From assembly GCA_964036045.1 (NCBI GenBank), contig OZ038381.1, forward strand, positions 106,583,367 through 106,647,366: DNA of 64,000 nucleotides. The letters run 5' to 3'. A program made the position numbers and the translations under genes. Source of the stretch: Eutreptiella sp. 'Long Island Sound 2002'. Lineage: Eukaryota; Euglenozoa; Euglenophyceae; Eutreptiales; Eutreptiaceae. Below are positions 24,831 to 35,373 of this stretch, piece after piece. Each line of letters starts with the position of its first letter. Position 1 is the stretch's first letter. The notes beneath the pieces are model-generated. The model was not told the DNA's origin. It saw only the letters and a program-made list of their open reading frames with translations, and did not search any database.

Positions 24831-25008
24831 CGAGCTGGTGGGGAAAGGAACATCGCCTACAAGGCATTTTGTGACTTTAGGCGGGCCAAACTCGCTTACA
24901 ATGGGCTCAAAACGGGCTCATTTCACTTGTTTAAGCACCCCTAACAGTCTAGTTATCATTCTAGAAAAACGCGTTTTTGACCCATTTTTGACCCTTTTTG
25001 GTCCCCAC
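24831..25008. repeat. Partial monomer of the 780-bp repeat family
   Basis: Contains ATGGGCTCAAAACGGGCTCA, CACTTGTTTAAGCACCCC and GTCTAG words shared with the two full copies that follow. Confidence 0.6.
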
Positions 25009-25788
25009 AAAGCCCATTTTCAAGGCTTTTTGGAATTGTGGAGCGTCATAACGGGCCACCATGGGTTCAAAATGGGCCAAAAACACTTGTCTGAGCACCC
25101 CAAGTGGTCTAGGAACAAATTTGGAAAAAATGATTTTGGACCATTTTTGGACCCACACATGACCCATGTAACCCTACCCTAGCACGCGCACTATGCGCGC
25201 TCAACACCACTCTGTTGTGCCAAAATGGGGCATCGAAGGGTGATGACAATGTGGCAAAAGGCTTCAAAGTGATCCCATTCATCGTTATTCAGCACCACAA
25301 GGGTGCCCAATGCAATTCAGGGCTAAAAAACACGTTACGAGAACGTGCAACTTGAAAAATCATGCAAAAAGGGTGCTTTTCAAGGCCGATTTTGCGGTGT
25401 TTTGAAGCCATAAAGAGGTCGTTGGACGCACTACTTGAGTGTAAAACCCACTAGACAGCGACCAAAGGTGCTTGTTCATCATGTGTAAATCAGTTTCCCT
25501 GCCAATGCCCCTCTCCAAGGACCAGATAGGCACCCGTAAATGCCAGAAAAAGGCATTTTTTGGCCTTTTTTGACCGATTTTGAAACCTGGGTCCGCCACT
25601 TGTGAATCCCGTTCCCGGCCGCCACCGTCGAGTTTCTTGCTCAAACTCTGTGTGATTGTACTTCACACCCATAGGTATCATCGACCAAAATTTTAGACGA
25701 ATCCGAAGCACCACGACGGAAATCTGATTTTTCCCCATCTCGCGTGTGCTGCTGCTGCTGCTTGCTGCTGCTTGCTGCTGCTAAACCT
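25009..25788. repeat. 780-bp direct repeat, copy 1
   Basis: Begins AAAGCCCATTTTCAAGG and ends in a GCTGCTGCTTGCTGCTGC tract followed by TAAACCT. It matches the next 771 bp with moderate divergence at an offset of 780. Related diverged sequence occurs near 29480-29750. No gene is seen; frames are short and present on both strands. Confidence 0.85.
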
Positions 25789-26559
25789 AAAGCCCATTTT
25801 CAAGGTTTTTTGGGAATTTGGGAGGGTCAAAATGGGCCACCATGGGCTCAAAACGGGCTTAAAAGACTTGTTTGAGCACCCCAAGTGGTCTAGGAACAAA
25901 TTTGGCAAAAATAATTTTGGACCATTTTTGGACCCACAGATGTCGCCCGTGACCCTACCCTAGCACGTGCACTATGCGAGCTCAACACCACTCTGCGGTG
26001 CCAAAATGGGGCATTGAAGCGTGATGACAATGTGGAAAAGGCTTCAAAGTGATCCCATTCATCGTTATTAATCACCACCAGGGTGCCCAATGCAATCCAT
26101 GGCTATAAAACACGGCACGAGAAGGTGTGATTTGAACAGGTATGCAAAAAAGGTGCTTTTCAGGCTGATTTTGCGGTATTTTGGGCCCAAAAAGAGGTCA
26201 TTGAGGCCCCTAATGGGGTACATAACACACCAAACGATGATGAAAGGTGTTTGTTTATCATTTAGGTTAGTTCCAATGCAGATGGACCCCTTCACGCATA
26301 TCCTAGGTACCCAAACTGCCAGAAAAAAGGCATTTTCTGGCCATTTTTGACAGATTTTGAAACGGAGGTCCGCCATTTGCGAATCCTGCTTCCGGTCGCC
26401 ACCGTCGAGTTTCTCGCTCAAACTTTGTGTGATTGTACTTCACACCCACAGGTATCATGCACCAAAATTTCAACGAAATCCAAAGCAGCACGACGGAATT
26501 CTGATTTTCCCCCATTTCGTGTGTGCTGCTGCTTGCTTGCTGGCTGCTGCTAAACCTGG
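25789..26559. repeat. 780-bp direct repeat, copy 2
   Basis: Second copy, ending in the same CTGCTG-rich tract and TAAACCT. It is diverged from copy 1 by substitutions and small indels, so the duplication is not recent. Confidence 0.85.
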
Positions 26560-26617
26560 TAGGTCCAAAATAAAAATTAAAAAGGGTTATAAAACCAAGA
26601 ATGGCTCCACCAGCTCG

Positions 26618-27510
26618 GTGACCCTAACCCTATTCCCTTTCATCATGGGAATGGGGTTAGGGTAGTGGTGTGTTACGAAGAACCCTAACTCTATCCTCTT
26701 TCACAATGGAGGTTGGGTTACGGTAATTGTGTGTTACAAAAAACCCGGATTCTTTTGTCTTTCACAACGGGAATGGGGTTAGTGGAGTTGTGTGTTACCT
26801 AGACCGCTAAGCCACCTCCATTTTATGATGGGAATAGGGTTCGGGTAGTTGTGTGTTACTTAGAACCCTAACGTGATTCCCTTTTATGATGGCAATGGCG
26901 TTAGGGTAGTTGTGTTACAAAGCACCCCAACACTATCCTCTTTCACAATGGGAATGGGGTTAGGGTAGCCCTGTGCTACGAAGAACCTTACCCCTATTCC
27001 CTTTTGTGATGGCAATGCGGTCAGAGTAGTTGTCACTCAATTATGTCCTCCGTCACAATGGGACTAGGGTTCGGGTAGATGTGTTACTTAGAACAGTAAC
27101 CCTATTCCCTTTCATTATGGGACCGGGGTTAGGGTAGTTGTTTATTACTAAAAGAACCCTAATTGTATCCTCCTGCAGAATGGGAGTGGAGTTAGGGTAG
27201 TTGTGTGTTACAAAGAACCCCAACACTATCTTCTTGCGCAATACAACTCGGGTTCCAGTAGATGTGTGTTACTTAACCTTAACCCGATTCCCTTTTTTGA
27301 TGGGAATCGGGTTAGGGTAGTTCTGTGTTATACAAAGAACCCTAACTCTATCCTCTTTCACAATGGGAGTGGGCTTAGGGTAGCTGTTTGTTACATAGAA
27401 CCCTAGCCCTATTCCCTTTTATGATTGGAATGGGGTTAGGGTAGTTGTGTGTTACAAAGAACCCTAACTCTATCCTCTTTCACAACGGGGCTGGGGTGAG
27501 GGTAGCGAGG
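26618..27510. repeat. Telomere-like hairpin tandem repeat, array 2
   Basis: Same alternating ~60-bp units as 23698-24830. A clear hairpin is at 26623-26662. The two arrays flank the pair of 780-bp repeats. Confidence 0.9.
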
Positions 27511-27544
27511 TGTAGCTGTGTATGTTGTAATTCTTGTATTTTTT

Positions 27545-27880
27545 TCCGGTAAATGCGTGCAAGAAAACAATTGTCTAATTCTGTAATTTTATTGCGGTAA
27601 GTCGTGTGAGCCCGTCACACGCATTACCGCAAAAAAACTTTACAACTACTAGACATTTTTTTTGTACCTTACCGCAAAAAAAATTACACGATGTGACAAT
27701 TTTTTTGTTACACGCATTTACCGCAAAAAAATTACACGACTTACCGCAAAAAAAGTTACATGATGTGACGATTTTTTTCCTACACACATTTACCGCAAAA
27801 ATAAAGAATTTGGGCGACCTTACCACAAAGAAACAATTACCAATTTTACTGAAAATGCATGCCTGTAGGCAATGTGCCCA
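27545..27880. repeat. A-rich repeats with TTACCGCAAAAAA core
   Basis: Irregular units of about 50 bp built from TTACCGCAAAAAAA, TTACACGA and TGTGACGATTTTTT. Peptides such as KKLHDVTIF are translations of this tract, not a gene. Confidence 0.85.
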
Positions 27881-27889
27881 CCTATGGGC

Positions 27890-28030
27890 CACTTCTCATT
27901 TTTTCCCCGCGCTTGGCATTGGGGACCCCCAAGAATGCAGGGGTGACATAGCACTTTTGCCTTCTTCTGGCCCCCGAGAAGGCAGGGTTACCCACTTCTG
28001 ATTTTGTCCCCCTTTGCAGGGAGGTCCTCA
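27890..28030. repeat. ~150-bp GAGAAGGCAGGGGT repeat family, single unit
   Basis: Contains TTCTCATTTTTTCCCC, GGCATTGGGGACCCCCAAGA, ATGCAGGGGTGACATAGCA and CCCGAGAAGGCAGGG. The same family is tandem at 37925-38610 and 55801-56080. Confidence 0.8.
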
Positions 28031-28059
28031 AGGACACACATTTTTTTTTTGTTAAGGTG

Positions 28060-29157
28060 ACGTTAGGGACTCACAATCCACGCTTTATTGCGTGGCCCGT
28101 GGAGTTGGGGTTAGGGACTTGCAACCCACGCTTTGTTGCATGGCGCCTCAAGTTGGGGTTAGGGACTCACAATGCACGCTTTGTTGCTCGGCCCCTCGAG
28201 TTAGGGTTAGGGACTCACAATCCACGCTTTTTTGCGTGATCCCTCGAGTTGGGGTCAGGGACTCGCAATCCACGCTTTGTTGCGTGGCCTTTGGAGTTGG
28301 GGTTGGCGACTCACAATTCAAGCTTTGTTGCGTGGCCCCTCGAGTTGGGGTTAGGGACTCACAATCCACGCTTTGTTGCGTGGCCCCTCGAGTTGGGGTT
28401 AGGGACTCACAATCCACGCTTTTTTGCGTGACCCCTCGAGTTGGGGTCAGGGACTCGCAATCCACGCTTTGTTGCGTGGCCCCTGGAGTTGGGGTTAGCG
28501 ACTCACAATTCAAGCTTTGTTGCGTGGCCCCTCGAGTTGGCGTTAGGGACTCACAATCCACGCTTTGTTGCGTGGCCCCTCGAGTTGGGGTTAGGGACTC
28601 ACAATCCAAGCTTTGTTGCGTGGCCCCTCAAGTTGGGGTTAGGGACTCACAATCCACGCTTTGTTGCGTGGCCCCTCGAGTTGGGGTTAGGGACTCACTA
28701 TCCAAGCTTTTTTGCGTGGCCCCTCGAGTTGGGGTTGGGGACTCACAATCCAAGCTTTGTTGCGTGGCCCCTCGAGTTGGGGTTAGCGACTCACAATCCA
28801 CGCTTTGTTGCGTGGCCCCTCGAGTTGGGGTTAGGGACTCACTATCCACGCTTTTTTGCGTGGCCCCTCAAGTTGGGGTTGGGGACTCACAATCCACGCT
28901 TTGTTGCGGGGCCCTCGAGTTGGGGTTAGCGACTCACAACCCACGCTTTTTTGCGTGGCCCCTCGAGTTGGGGTTAGGGTCTCACAATCCACGCTTTGTT
29001 GCGTGGCCCCTTGAGTTGTGGTTAGGGACTAACAATCCAAGCTTTTTTGCGTGACCCCTTGAGTTGGGGTTAGGGACTCACAACCCACGCTTTGTTGCGT
29101 GTCCCCTCGAGTTGGGGTTAGGGACTCACAATTCAGCTTTGTTGCGTGGCCCCTCTT
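28060..29157. repeat. 48-bp hairpin tandem array 1 (~23 units)
   Basis: Unit: GTTAGGGACTCACAATC, then CCACGCTTTGTTGCGTGG, then CCCCTCGAGTTGGG. It holds a CCACGC/GCGTGG stem with a TTTGTT loop and a CTCGAG centre flanked by CCCC and GGGG. Because 48 is divisible by 3, long frames stay open on both strands (up to 320 codons) with 16-residue repeats such as GVRDSQSTLCCVAPRV and TPTRGATQQSVDCESL. Open frames in several phases argue for chance rather than protein. Confidence 0.93.
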
Positions 29158-30652
29158 TGGTGTCCTCTACCTCCACGATATATCCGAGAAACGGCCCAAA
29201 AGCGGCCAACAATGGCCCAAATTGCGCGCAGTTTGTGTACAAAAGCCTCAAAACCAAGAACAAGCCGTATCTTGGGCTACGTGGCTCAAAAAGAAAAACC
29301 GAGGGCACCTAGTCCACCTACAACCTCCATTTTTTTTGTGATTTCCAAGCCTCAAAATTGCCCAACGAGACGCCTAGACCCCCGTACCAGCGGTCACTTG
29401 GTGGAACCGGAGGGTAGCCCGAGCCGCGCATAGTGGGGGCCAAGAGTGGGTCCACCGGGGTCCCCGTGGCGCAAAAAATGATTTTTTGCAAAGATGTTCC
29501 TCGACCACATGGGACGCCCAAACAAGTGCTTTTAGCGAGTTTTGAGTCCGTGGTGACCCGTTTTGCACCTCCGAAAATCGCAAAATGCCTTGAAAATGGG
29601 CCATTTTGGGAGGAAAAATGGGTGAAAATGGGTCAAAGACACAAAAGTGATCTTGGATGGACCATTTGGGATGCTCAAACAAGTGTTGTTAACCCATTTT
29701 GAGCCCGTGGTGACGCATTTTGGCCGATGGAAAATTCCAAAATGCTAGGCCCCAGGCTAGACAATAGGTTTCAACAGTGGTCAACACATTCCTTCACTTT
29801 TTGAACTACAAACTGAGTAGAAATTGTACAAGGAGGTAAGAATGGTGTAAATGATGCCCACTTTCCCCTATCTTCATTGCGATAGGGAACGCTGCATTTC
29901 TGGCTGTTTTGATGCCTCTTCCCAAAATAGTTTTTCGTTTATGGTTACCGCATGAAAACTTGCCCTAGTTGCCTACTGCACACATTTCCTTCTTGGGTCT
30001 GCTCAACTGTGCTTCTCCTGGGGTGCCTCTGTATAGTAGTGTAGGTAGTCTCAGCCATCTAAGCTATAGCTCTTTGTAGGTGGCAACATTAAACGAGGCG
30101 ACATTAAACATTAAACGAGGCCAGCCTACTAACGGTTCCATCCCCACTTTCGCCTAGCTCACCTTAGTTAGCCCCCCCCCCCCCCTCCCTCCCTCCAACG
30201 TTGTCCCCCCTCAGGGAGCGGGGAGGGGCATCTCCTTGGTGACCATGAAACACTGGTAACGGTGCGCCCCCCAGATTTTCGTTGTCACGGAGCAGGGCAT
30301 GCGGTTTGGACGAAGCTTCTGTGTTGTACTTTTCTGCCACTCATGCTTCGCTTTCCATACATGCCAATCTTCGTGTATGCTGACAGTCCCCCCCCCCCCC
30401 CCGGCCACCTATTCACACATGGAGGATTCCCTCTTCAAAAGGCGAACACATTTGTACATCAGGAAGTACCAACCGGCATATCCATTCACCCTTTATGCAC
30501 ACCCCCTTTGGGGGGGTGGAAGGGGCGGACCGTCATTTGGCTTACTGTTCCGCCCAGGGGGCAAGGGGACCGTAGTGCACAGATGACATCTGGTTGAAGT
30601 ACATGGCCACGCCAGAATTGCTCTTCTCATATTTTTTCCACCTGTGATTTAG
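29158..30652. other. Mostly unique, no supported gene
   Basis: 29480-29750 resembles the 780-bp repeat family in diverged form. Two C-homopolymers (30172-30185 and near 30391-30402) lie here. No frame is convincing. Confidence 0.5.
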
Positions 30653-31420
30653 TCGCTGGCACCCAACATGTTGCATGTGTCGCCTTTGTGTGCTTTCAGA
30701 TGATGTCACAATGCTGGCTCGATGTGCTATTCTGGCGGTCGGAAGTCTTGTAGTGTCGTATGCTCCACATGGAGCTGTTATTGTGGACATTTCTCTTGAC
30801 CAACCGGAATGCTGCATCGACGTGTGCAACGCCATGGCTCACAGCCCACTGCGACCCATTTTGTTCACCAACTCCAAACTGGGTGGTATCCCTGTCCATG
30901 TGGTGCAGGCCTGCACGCCAGCTTTTCATGGGTCAAACTGTAAGCGCACACATGGTTGTCTCCTTGACTCCAACAAGAACAGAGCAAAAGGAGAGCTGTC
31001 ATCAAGCTGGATTCATCGTGGAACATTGTGCGTTTCAACTGATGGCCCAACACCCAATCCATCTCACTCATTCTTTGGCAAGCCATTTATGGTTGCATAC
31101 GATGTGCAGTATGCATCAGCGGACCAGCAGCAGCCTCATGGATGTGTCCATGCCGCCTGGGATGAGCACAGTGACTGGGGTGCAAACCTGCTTACAGGTG
31201 TTTTTGGCGGTCGCTTGAGCAATTTGAAGGCTTTACCCGCCGATGATTTGTATGAATTCGTGTTGGTAGCCCCCAATCCTGCTGGCGTGCGGCACAATTT
31301 CCTTTATCCGACCCATGCGATGAAAGTTTTGAAATTGAGTGCATACCGCGTTGTAGATGCTGTGGGCCAGCACTCATCAGTGAACTCATCAATGTATGTG
31401 CTTGCATGTGTCCTTTACCT
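30653..31420 (+). CDS. Internal exon of an unrecognised protein gene
   Basis: A 256-codon open frame bounded by an acceptor (GATTTAG at 30652) and a strong donor (GTGAGT at 31421). The product reads SLVVSYAPHGAVIVDISLDQ early, then CIDVCNAMAHSPLRPILF, HSFFGKPFMVAYDVQYASAD, HAAWDEHSDWGANLLTGVFG and LYEFVLVAPNPAGVRHNFLY. The composition is that of a folded protein, without repeats or transmembrane segments. I recognise no family motif. No neighbouring exons were identified: the left side is unique sequence and the right side is A-rich repeat, so the gene may be a fragment. The in-frame TGA at 30645 lies just upstream of the acceptor. Confidence 0.5.
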
Positions 31421-31439
31421 GTGAGTCACCTGACAAGAA

Positions 31440-31990
31440 AGAAGTAGTCAAGCGCTTGGTGTCAAGCGTAAGTCGCTTATTTTTTTTATTTGGCATAAGT
31501 CGCTTATTTTTTTTTTAGGCGTAAGTTGAGTGTGGAAAACAAAAACTCGAAAATGTATGGTACGCGACTTACGTTTTTTTTATACGCGACCTACGGCCAA
31601 AAAAAATAAATAAGCGAGTTACAGTTTTTTTTGATACGCGACCTACGGCCAAAAAAAAAAAAAATAAGCGAGTTACACTTTTTTTTGATACGCGACCTAC
31701 GGCCAAAAAAAAAATAAATGAGCAAGTTACGCTTTTTTTTCAATAAAAAAGCGAGTTACGCTTTTTTTTTATAAAAAAGTGAATTACGCTTTTTTTTATA
31801 AAAAAGCGAGGTACACTTTTTTCGTTACGCGACCTACGCTTTTTTTGATACGCGACCTACAGCAAACAAAAATGAAATAAGCAAGTTACGCTTTTCTTTT
31901 TTCAAAAAAAAGCGAGGTGCGCATTTTTGGTTACGCGACCTACGCTTATTTCGATACACAACCTACTGTCAGAAAAAATAAAAATAAGGA
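31440..31990. repeat. A/T-rich tandem repeats with TACGCGACCTACGGCC core
   Basis: Degenerate units of about 55-60 bp: TACGCGACCTACGGCC, poly-A, TAAGCGAGTTACG, poly-T. Resembles the shorter tract at 34021-34235. It directly abuts the 48-bp array. Confidence 0.85.
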
Positions 31991-31998
31991 GAAGGACA

Positions 31999-32748
31999 CA
32001 CAATCCACGCTTTTTTGCGTGGCCCCTCGAGTTGGGGTTAGGGACTTACAATCCACGCTTTGTTGTGTGGCCCCTCGAGTTGGGGTTAGGGACTCACAAT
32101 CCACGGCCTTTTGCGTGGCCCTTAAGTTGGGGTTAGAGACTCACAATTCAGCTTTTTTGCGTGGCCCCTCGAGTTGGGGTTAGGGACTCACAATCCACGC
32201 TTTGTTGTGTGGCCCCTCGAGTTGGGGTTGTGGACTCACAATCCACGCTTTGTTGCGTGGCCCCTGGAGTTGGGGTTAGCGACTCACAATCCACGCTTTG
32301 TTGCGCGGCCCCTCGAGTTGGGGTTAGGGACTCACAATCCACGCTTTGTTGCGTGGCCCCTCCAGTTGGGGTTGTGGACTCACAATCCACGCTTTGTTGC
32401 GTGGCCCCTTGAGGTGGGGTTAGGGACTCACAATCCACGCTTTGTTGCGTGGCCCCTCGAGTTGGGGTTAGGGACTCACAATCCACGCTTTTTTGCGTGG
32501 CCCCTCGAGTTGGGGTTAGGGACTCACAATCCACGCTTTGTTGCGTGGCCCCTCGAGGTGGGGTTAGGGACTCACTATCCACGCTTTGTTGCGTGGCCCC
32601 TTGAGTTGGGGTTAGGGACTCACAACCCACGCTTTGTTGCGTGGCCCCTCGAGTTGGGGTTAGGGACTCACAATCCACGCTTTGTTGCGTGGCCCCTTGA
32701 GTTGTGGTTAGGGACTCATAGTCCACGCTTTTTTGCGTGGTCCCTCGA
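31999..32748. repeat. 48-bp hairpin tandem array 2 (~15-16 units)
   Basis: Same unit as 28060-29157, with long open frames on both strands for the same reason. Its right edge runs into the reading frame of a protease domain at 32753. Confidence 0.93.
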
Positions 32749-32752
32749 GCGC

Positions 32753-33660
32753 CACATATTTATTGTTAATAGTGACGATCGCGAAGGGTTCCATTGGTCT
32801 CTTCGTGCCATTGACTGCAAAGTCCTGGTATGGGCCTTCAAAGTCCTTATTTGGGAGCCACTTTGTGGTAATTCTTTGGTCCGGCCAATGTTGAGACGCC
32901 TCCAGTCAAAGGGTGTTGCCGCACATGCTCGGGCTTTGGGTTTTCAGAGGATGGTTGGTCATGTGGCAATCAATCGCTGCATCTTTGTGATGAGGTCGCC
33001 AACCATAGGGGAAGCCTAGACGATGTTTTTGTTACACCTTTGCCGAAAGGATTCATCAAGGAAGCACTGCGCATCATCAATGCAAATCGCTCCGTCCGAG
33101 TCCCCGGCACCATCCCGGAGAATGGCTGGGAGAAGGAGGTGACTTGCTGGAAGCCTGGAGAATCTCCTCCTGCCCCAGCCTCCAACCCTGACTCCCTGCC
33201 CCCATCTACTTCCCCCCTCCTTTTTGATGAGGAGGATCCTCTTTTGGAACCTGAGGGCAACATTGCTGCCTCCTCCTCGGAGCCAACAGTGGGAGAATTC
33301 CCTGCCTTCCCGGCCTCCAACTCCGAGGACGTGCCCCAAGATGGGAAGTCAGTGAAGGGCAATGTTAAGGCCCCTCCACAAACCCCGCAGTCCACCTTCT
33401 CCTCTAACCCCCCCACAAGTGATGATGCCCGTCCATACGTGTTCATCCGTGGGAAGCTTTTCGAGGTGCCCGAGGCGTACCCAAAGGGCGCAGAGGGTGG
33501 GTTGGTGAACGACAAACGATTTATTCGAGAGCTGGAAGAGTTGCTTGTGAAGGACATCCATAACGCTTGTGCGCGGAACACGAATCCGCGTGCAAAGTTG
33601 AAGGCATCAAACACAAAGTCTGATTTGATCTACAAGCGTGTGTTTGCCGACTTCTTGTAG
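32753..33660 (+). pseudogene. Ulp1-like (C48) cysteine protease domain, N-truncated
   Basis: The first frame reads RHIFIVNSDDREGFHWSLRA, the strand and catalytic His context (HW) of the Ulp1/SENP fold. After a 1-nt shift near 32945-32955 the next frame reads DGWSCGNQSLHLCDEVANHR, the DGWSCG-Q oxyanion/nucleophile motif, then VFVTPLPKGFIKEALRIINA. A Pro/Ser-rich tail of about 130 residues follows, ending KSDLIYKRVFADFL and TAG at 33658. Ulp1-type proteases cut ubiquitin-like modifiers and are known cargo of some transposons (for example KI-MULEs in plants). The left edge abuts the 48-bp array, so the N-terminal part is missing. A related C-terminus occurs at 50100-50140. The protease call is firm; the transposon origin is inferred. 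Confidence 0.72.
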
Positions 33661-34020
33661 TTGGCCCCACGCCATTATGGTTGCATGCGAAGAATGTAGT
33701 TGGCCCGAGGTGACCGGACTCAGGTGGTATCGCTGGCTTGAGCTTTGTAGCCGGTGGTGCCGGCAGCAATATAGTCATTTTGATACCGCTTGCCAAAGGC
33801 CGAAGGGCAAATTGCATTTTTTGTTTGCGGTCATGATGAGTGTGCTCCATGTTATTTCCGCCATCTGCCACACGTTATTTCCGCCATCTGTTGGCGATGA
33901 GTATAAAAACCACCCTTCATGCCACGGCTCCATTGCTTTACCCGTGCCGGAGGTACCCAAAATGTCCGTGGGGGCTATATGCTTCAGCTCCTCCGGTAGC
34001 AATGGCGGTTGTTGAGTGGT

Positions 34021-34235
34021 TCTTGTGTTTCCCCGCCTTTTTTTTTTAAAAAAAATGGGGTTTTTTTTTCCTATATCGACTTACGCCAAAAAAAAAAGTT
34101 TAAGCGGCTTGCACCCAAAAAAAATTTCCGTCGAAAAAAAACGCAACTTACGCCAAAAAAAAAAGTTACGCGCCTTACGCCAAAAAAAAAAAATATAAAA
34201 GCGACTTACGCTTATTTCCACAATCGAGCTACGCT
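34021..34235. repeat. A-rich repeats with CTTACGCCAAAAAA core
   Basis: Tract of TTACGCC plus poly-A units with poly-T; related in style to 31440-31990. The interval 33661-34020 before it has no supported gene. Confidence 0.8.
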
Positions 34236-35373
34236 TTCCTCAAGCGCTTGGAAGTGCCGGTGCGGAAAGGGGAGGCATTGCGTCAAAATTGTTCTCGGGT
34301 ATTCCTGTGTACATGTAGATTGTTTTCAAATGTGTACACAAGAGGACCGGCCCAGGGCTGTACTTCTAATGTCTGTCCTCTTTTGGAGCTTGCAATGGTT
34401 TTGGAAACGCCATTGAGGCATTAAGTGCAAATGTTGGGGACAGCGGGTGCACAAAAGGCTTGTGCATCACTCGAAGCGCAAGTGGATGTGCTGGAGCAGC
34501 AACCAGAGACACCGCAATTCAAGCCATTTAAGGATGTGGGCGAGGTAGCCCAGGGCACAAATTGACAGAAGTGGCACGGGTGCAGAATGTAGCCGTGAAG
34601 GTGGAGAATGATTGATGTGATGGGGATGAAAGAAGAGGCAGTGACGCAGGAAACAGCTTGAGCACAGTAGGCAAGAGGGCTCGTCTTTCTGCACCTTCGT
34701 CATCTTTTCCCCTGCCACCGCCTTGAACACCTCGCCCCCCCCCCCCCCAGGTGGTGGGGGTGCTTTTCCCCACATTTCCCCAAAAAGCCAAGCGCTTAAA
34801 AGTCTCTAGGAAATAACAGCAAGCACCCACGGGTACGGTGCAGGTATTGGCGGGGCGGGGGGGCACCGTCCTGCGGTGACAGTCGCCCCCCCCCCCCCTC
34901 CTGGGGGCTGGGGGACACCGTCGCCAATTGTGGGGGGGCTGCTCGAGGGGCCGGCGGGGTACAGCTGCTTATCAACTACATCGGATAAGACCTTGGATCT
35001 AGACTTCAATCACAGTCAGCGTTGTGCCATTTTGTGGGCTCATTTCACATTTGTATTCCTACTCTCCTACTGGTTCCGCAGTATGACCAAATGTGTACAC
35101 ATGGTGTTGACAGTGGAACAACATTTCCTGTGGCACTTGGAGCAGCCATGCACTGGTTTTGCTCTCGGGTGCTTGGACTTTCTTCTCTTCCCAAGTGTGC
35201 CGCCTGACTGAAAATCACACAAGAAGTCCTCAGTGAAGGACAGTATGTGGGAGTCTGCTATTCAGGAGAGAAGCAGAGGGGATATATTATGTGCATCAAA
35301 GTTGTAGCAATCAGGCTCATGATTAGTCGGTGGTGTGGAGCTGTGTATGAATCATACATCATCTTTCGCGCAG
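34236..35373. other. No supported gene; possible upstream GT61 exons
   Basis: C-homopolymers at 34735-34748 and 34886-34898. Frames near 35022-35211 could belong to an upstream exon of the glycosyltransferase gene, but no motif confirms it. Confidence 0.35.

Noticed and set aside
28092-29054. 320-codon open frame with 16-residue repeats
   Set aside because: It is a translation of the 48-bp array; equally long frames exist in other phases and on the other strand, with no start or splice context.
28060-32748. CRISPR-like regularly spaced repeats
   Set aside because: Units are contiguous with no unique spacers, the context is eukaryotic, and no cas-like genes are present.
33658-33660. TAG at the end of the Ulp1-like gene as another sense TAG
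   Set aside because: The related C-terminus at 50.1 kb ends with TAA at the aligned position, so TAG may be a true stop here; it cannot be counted as sense.
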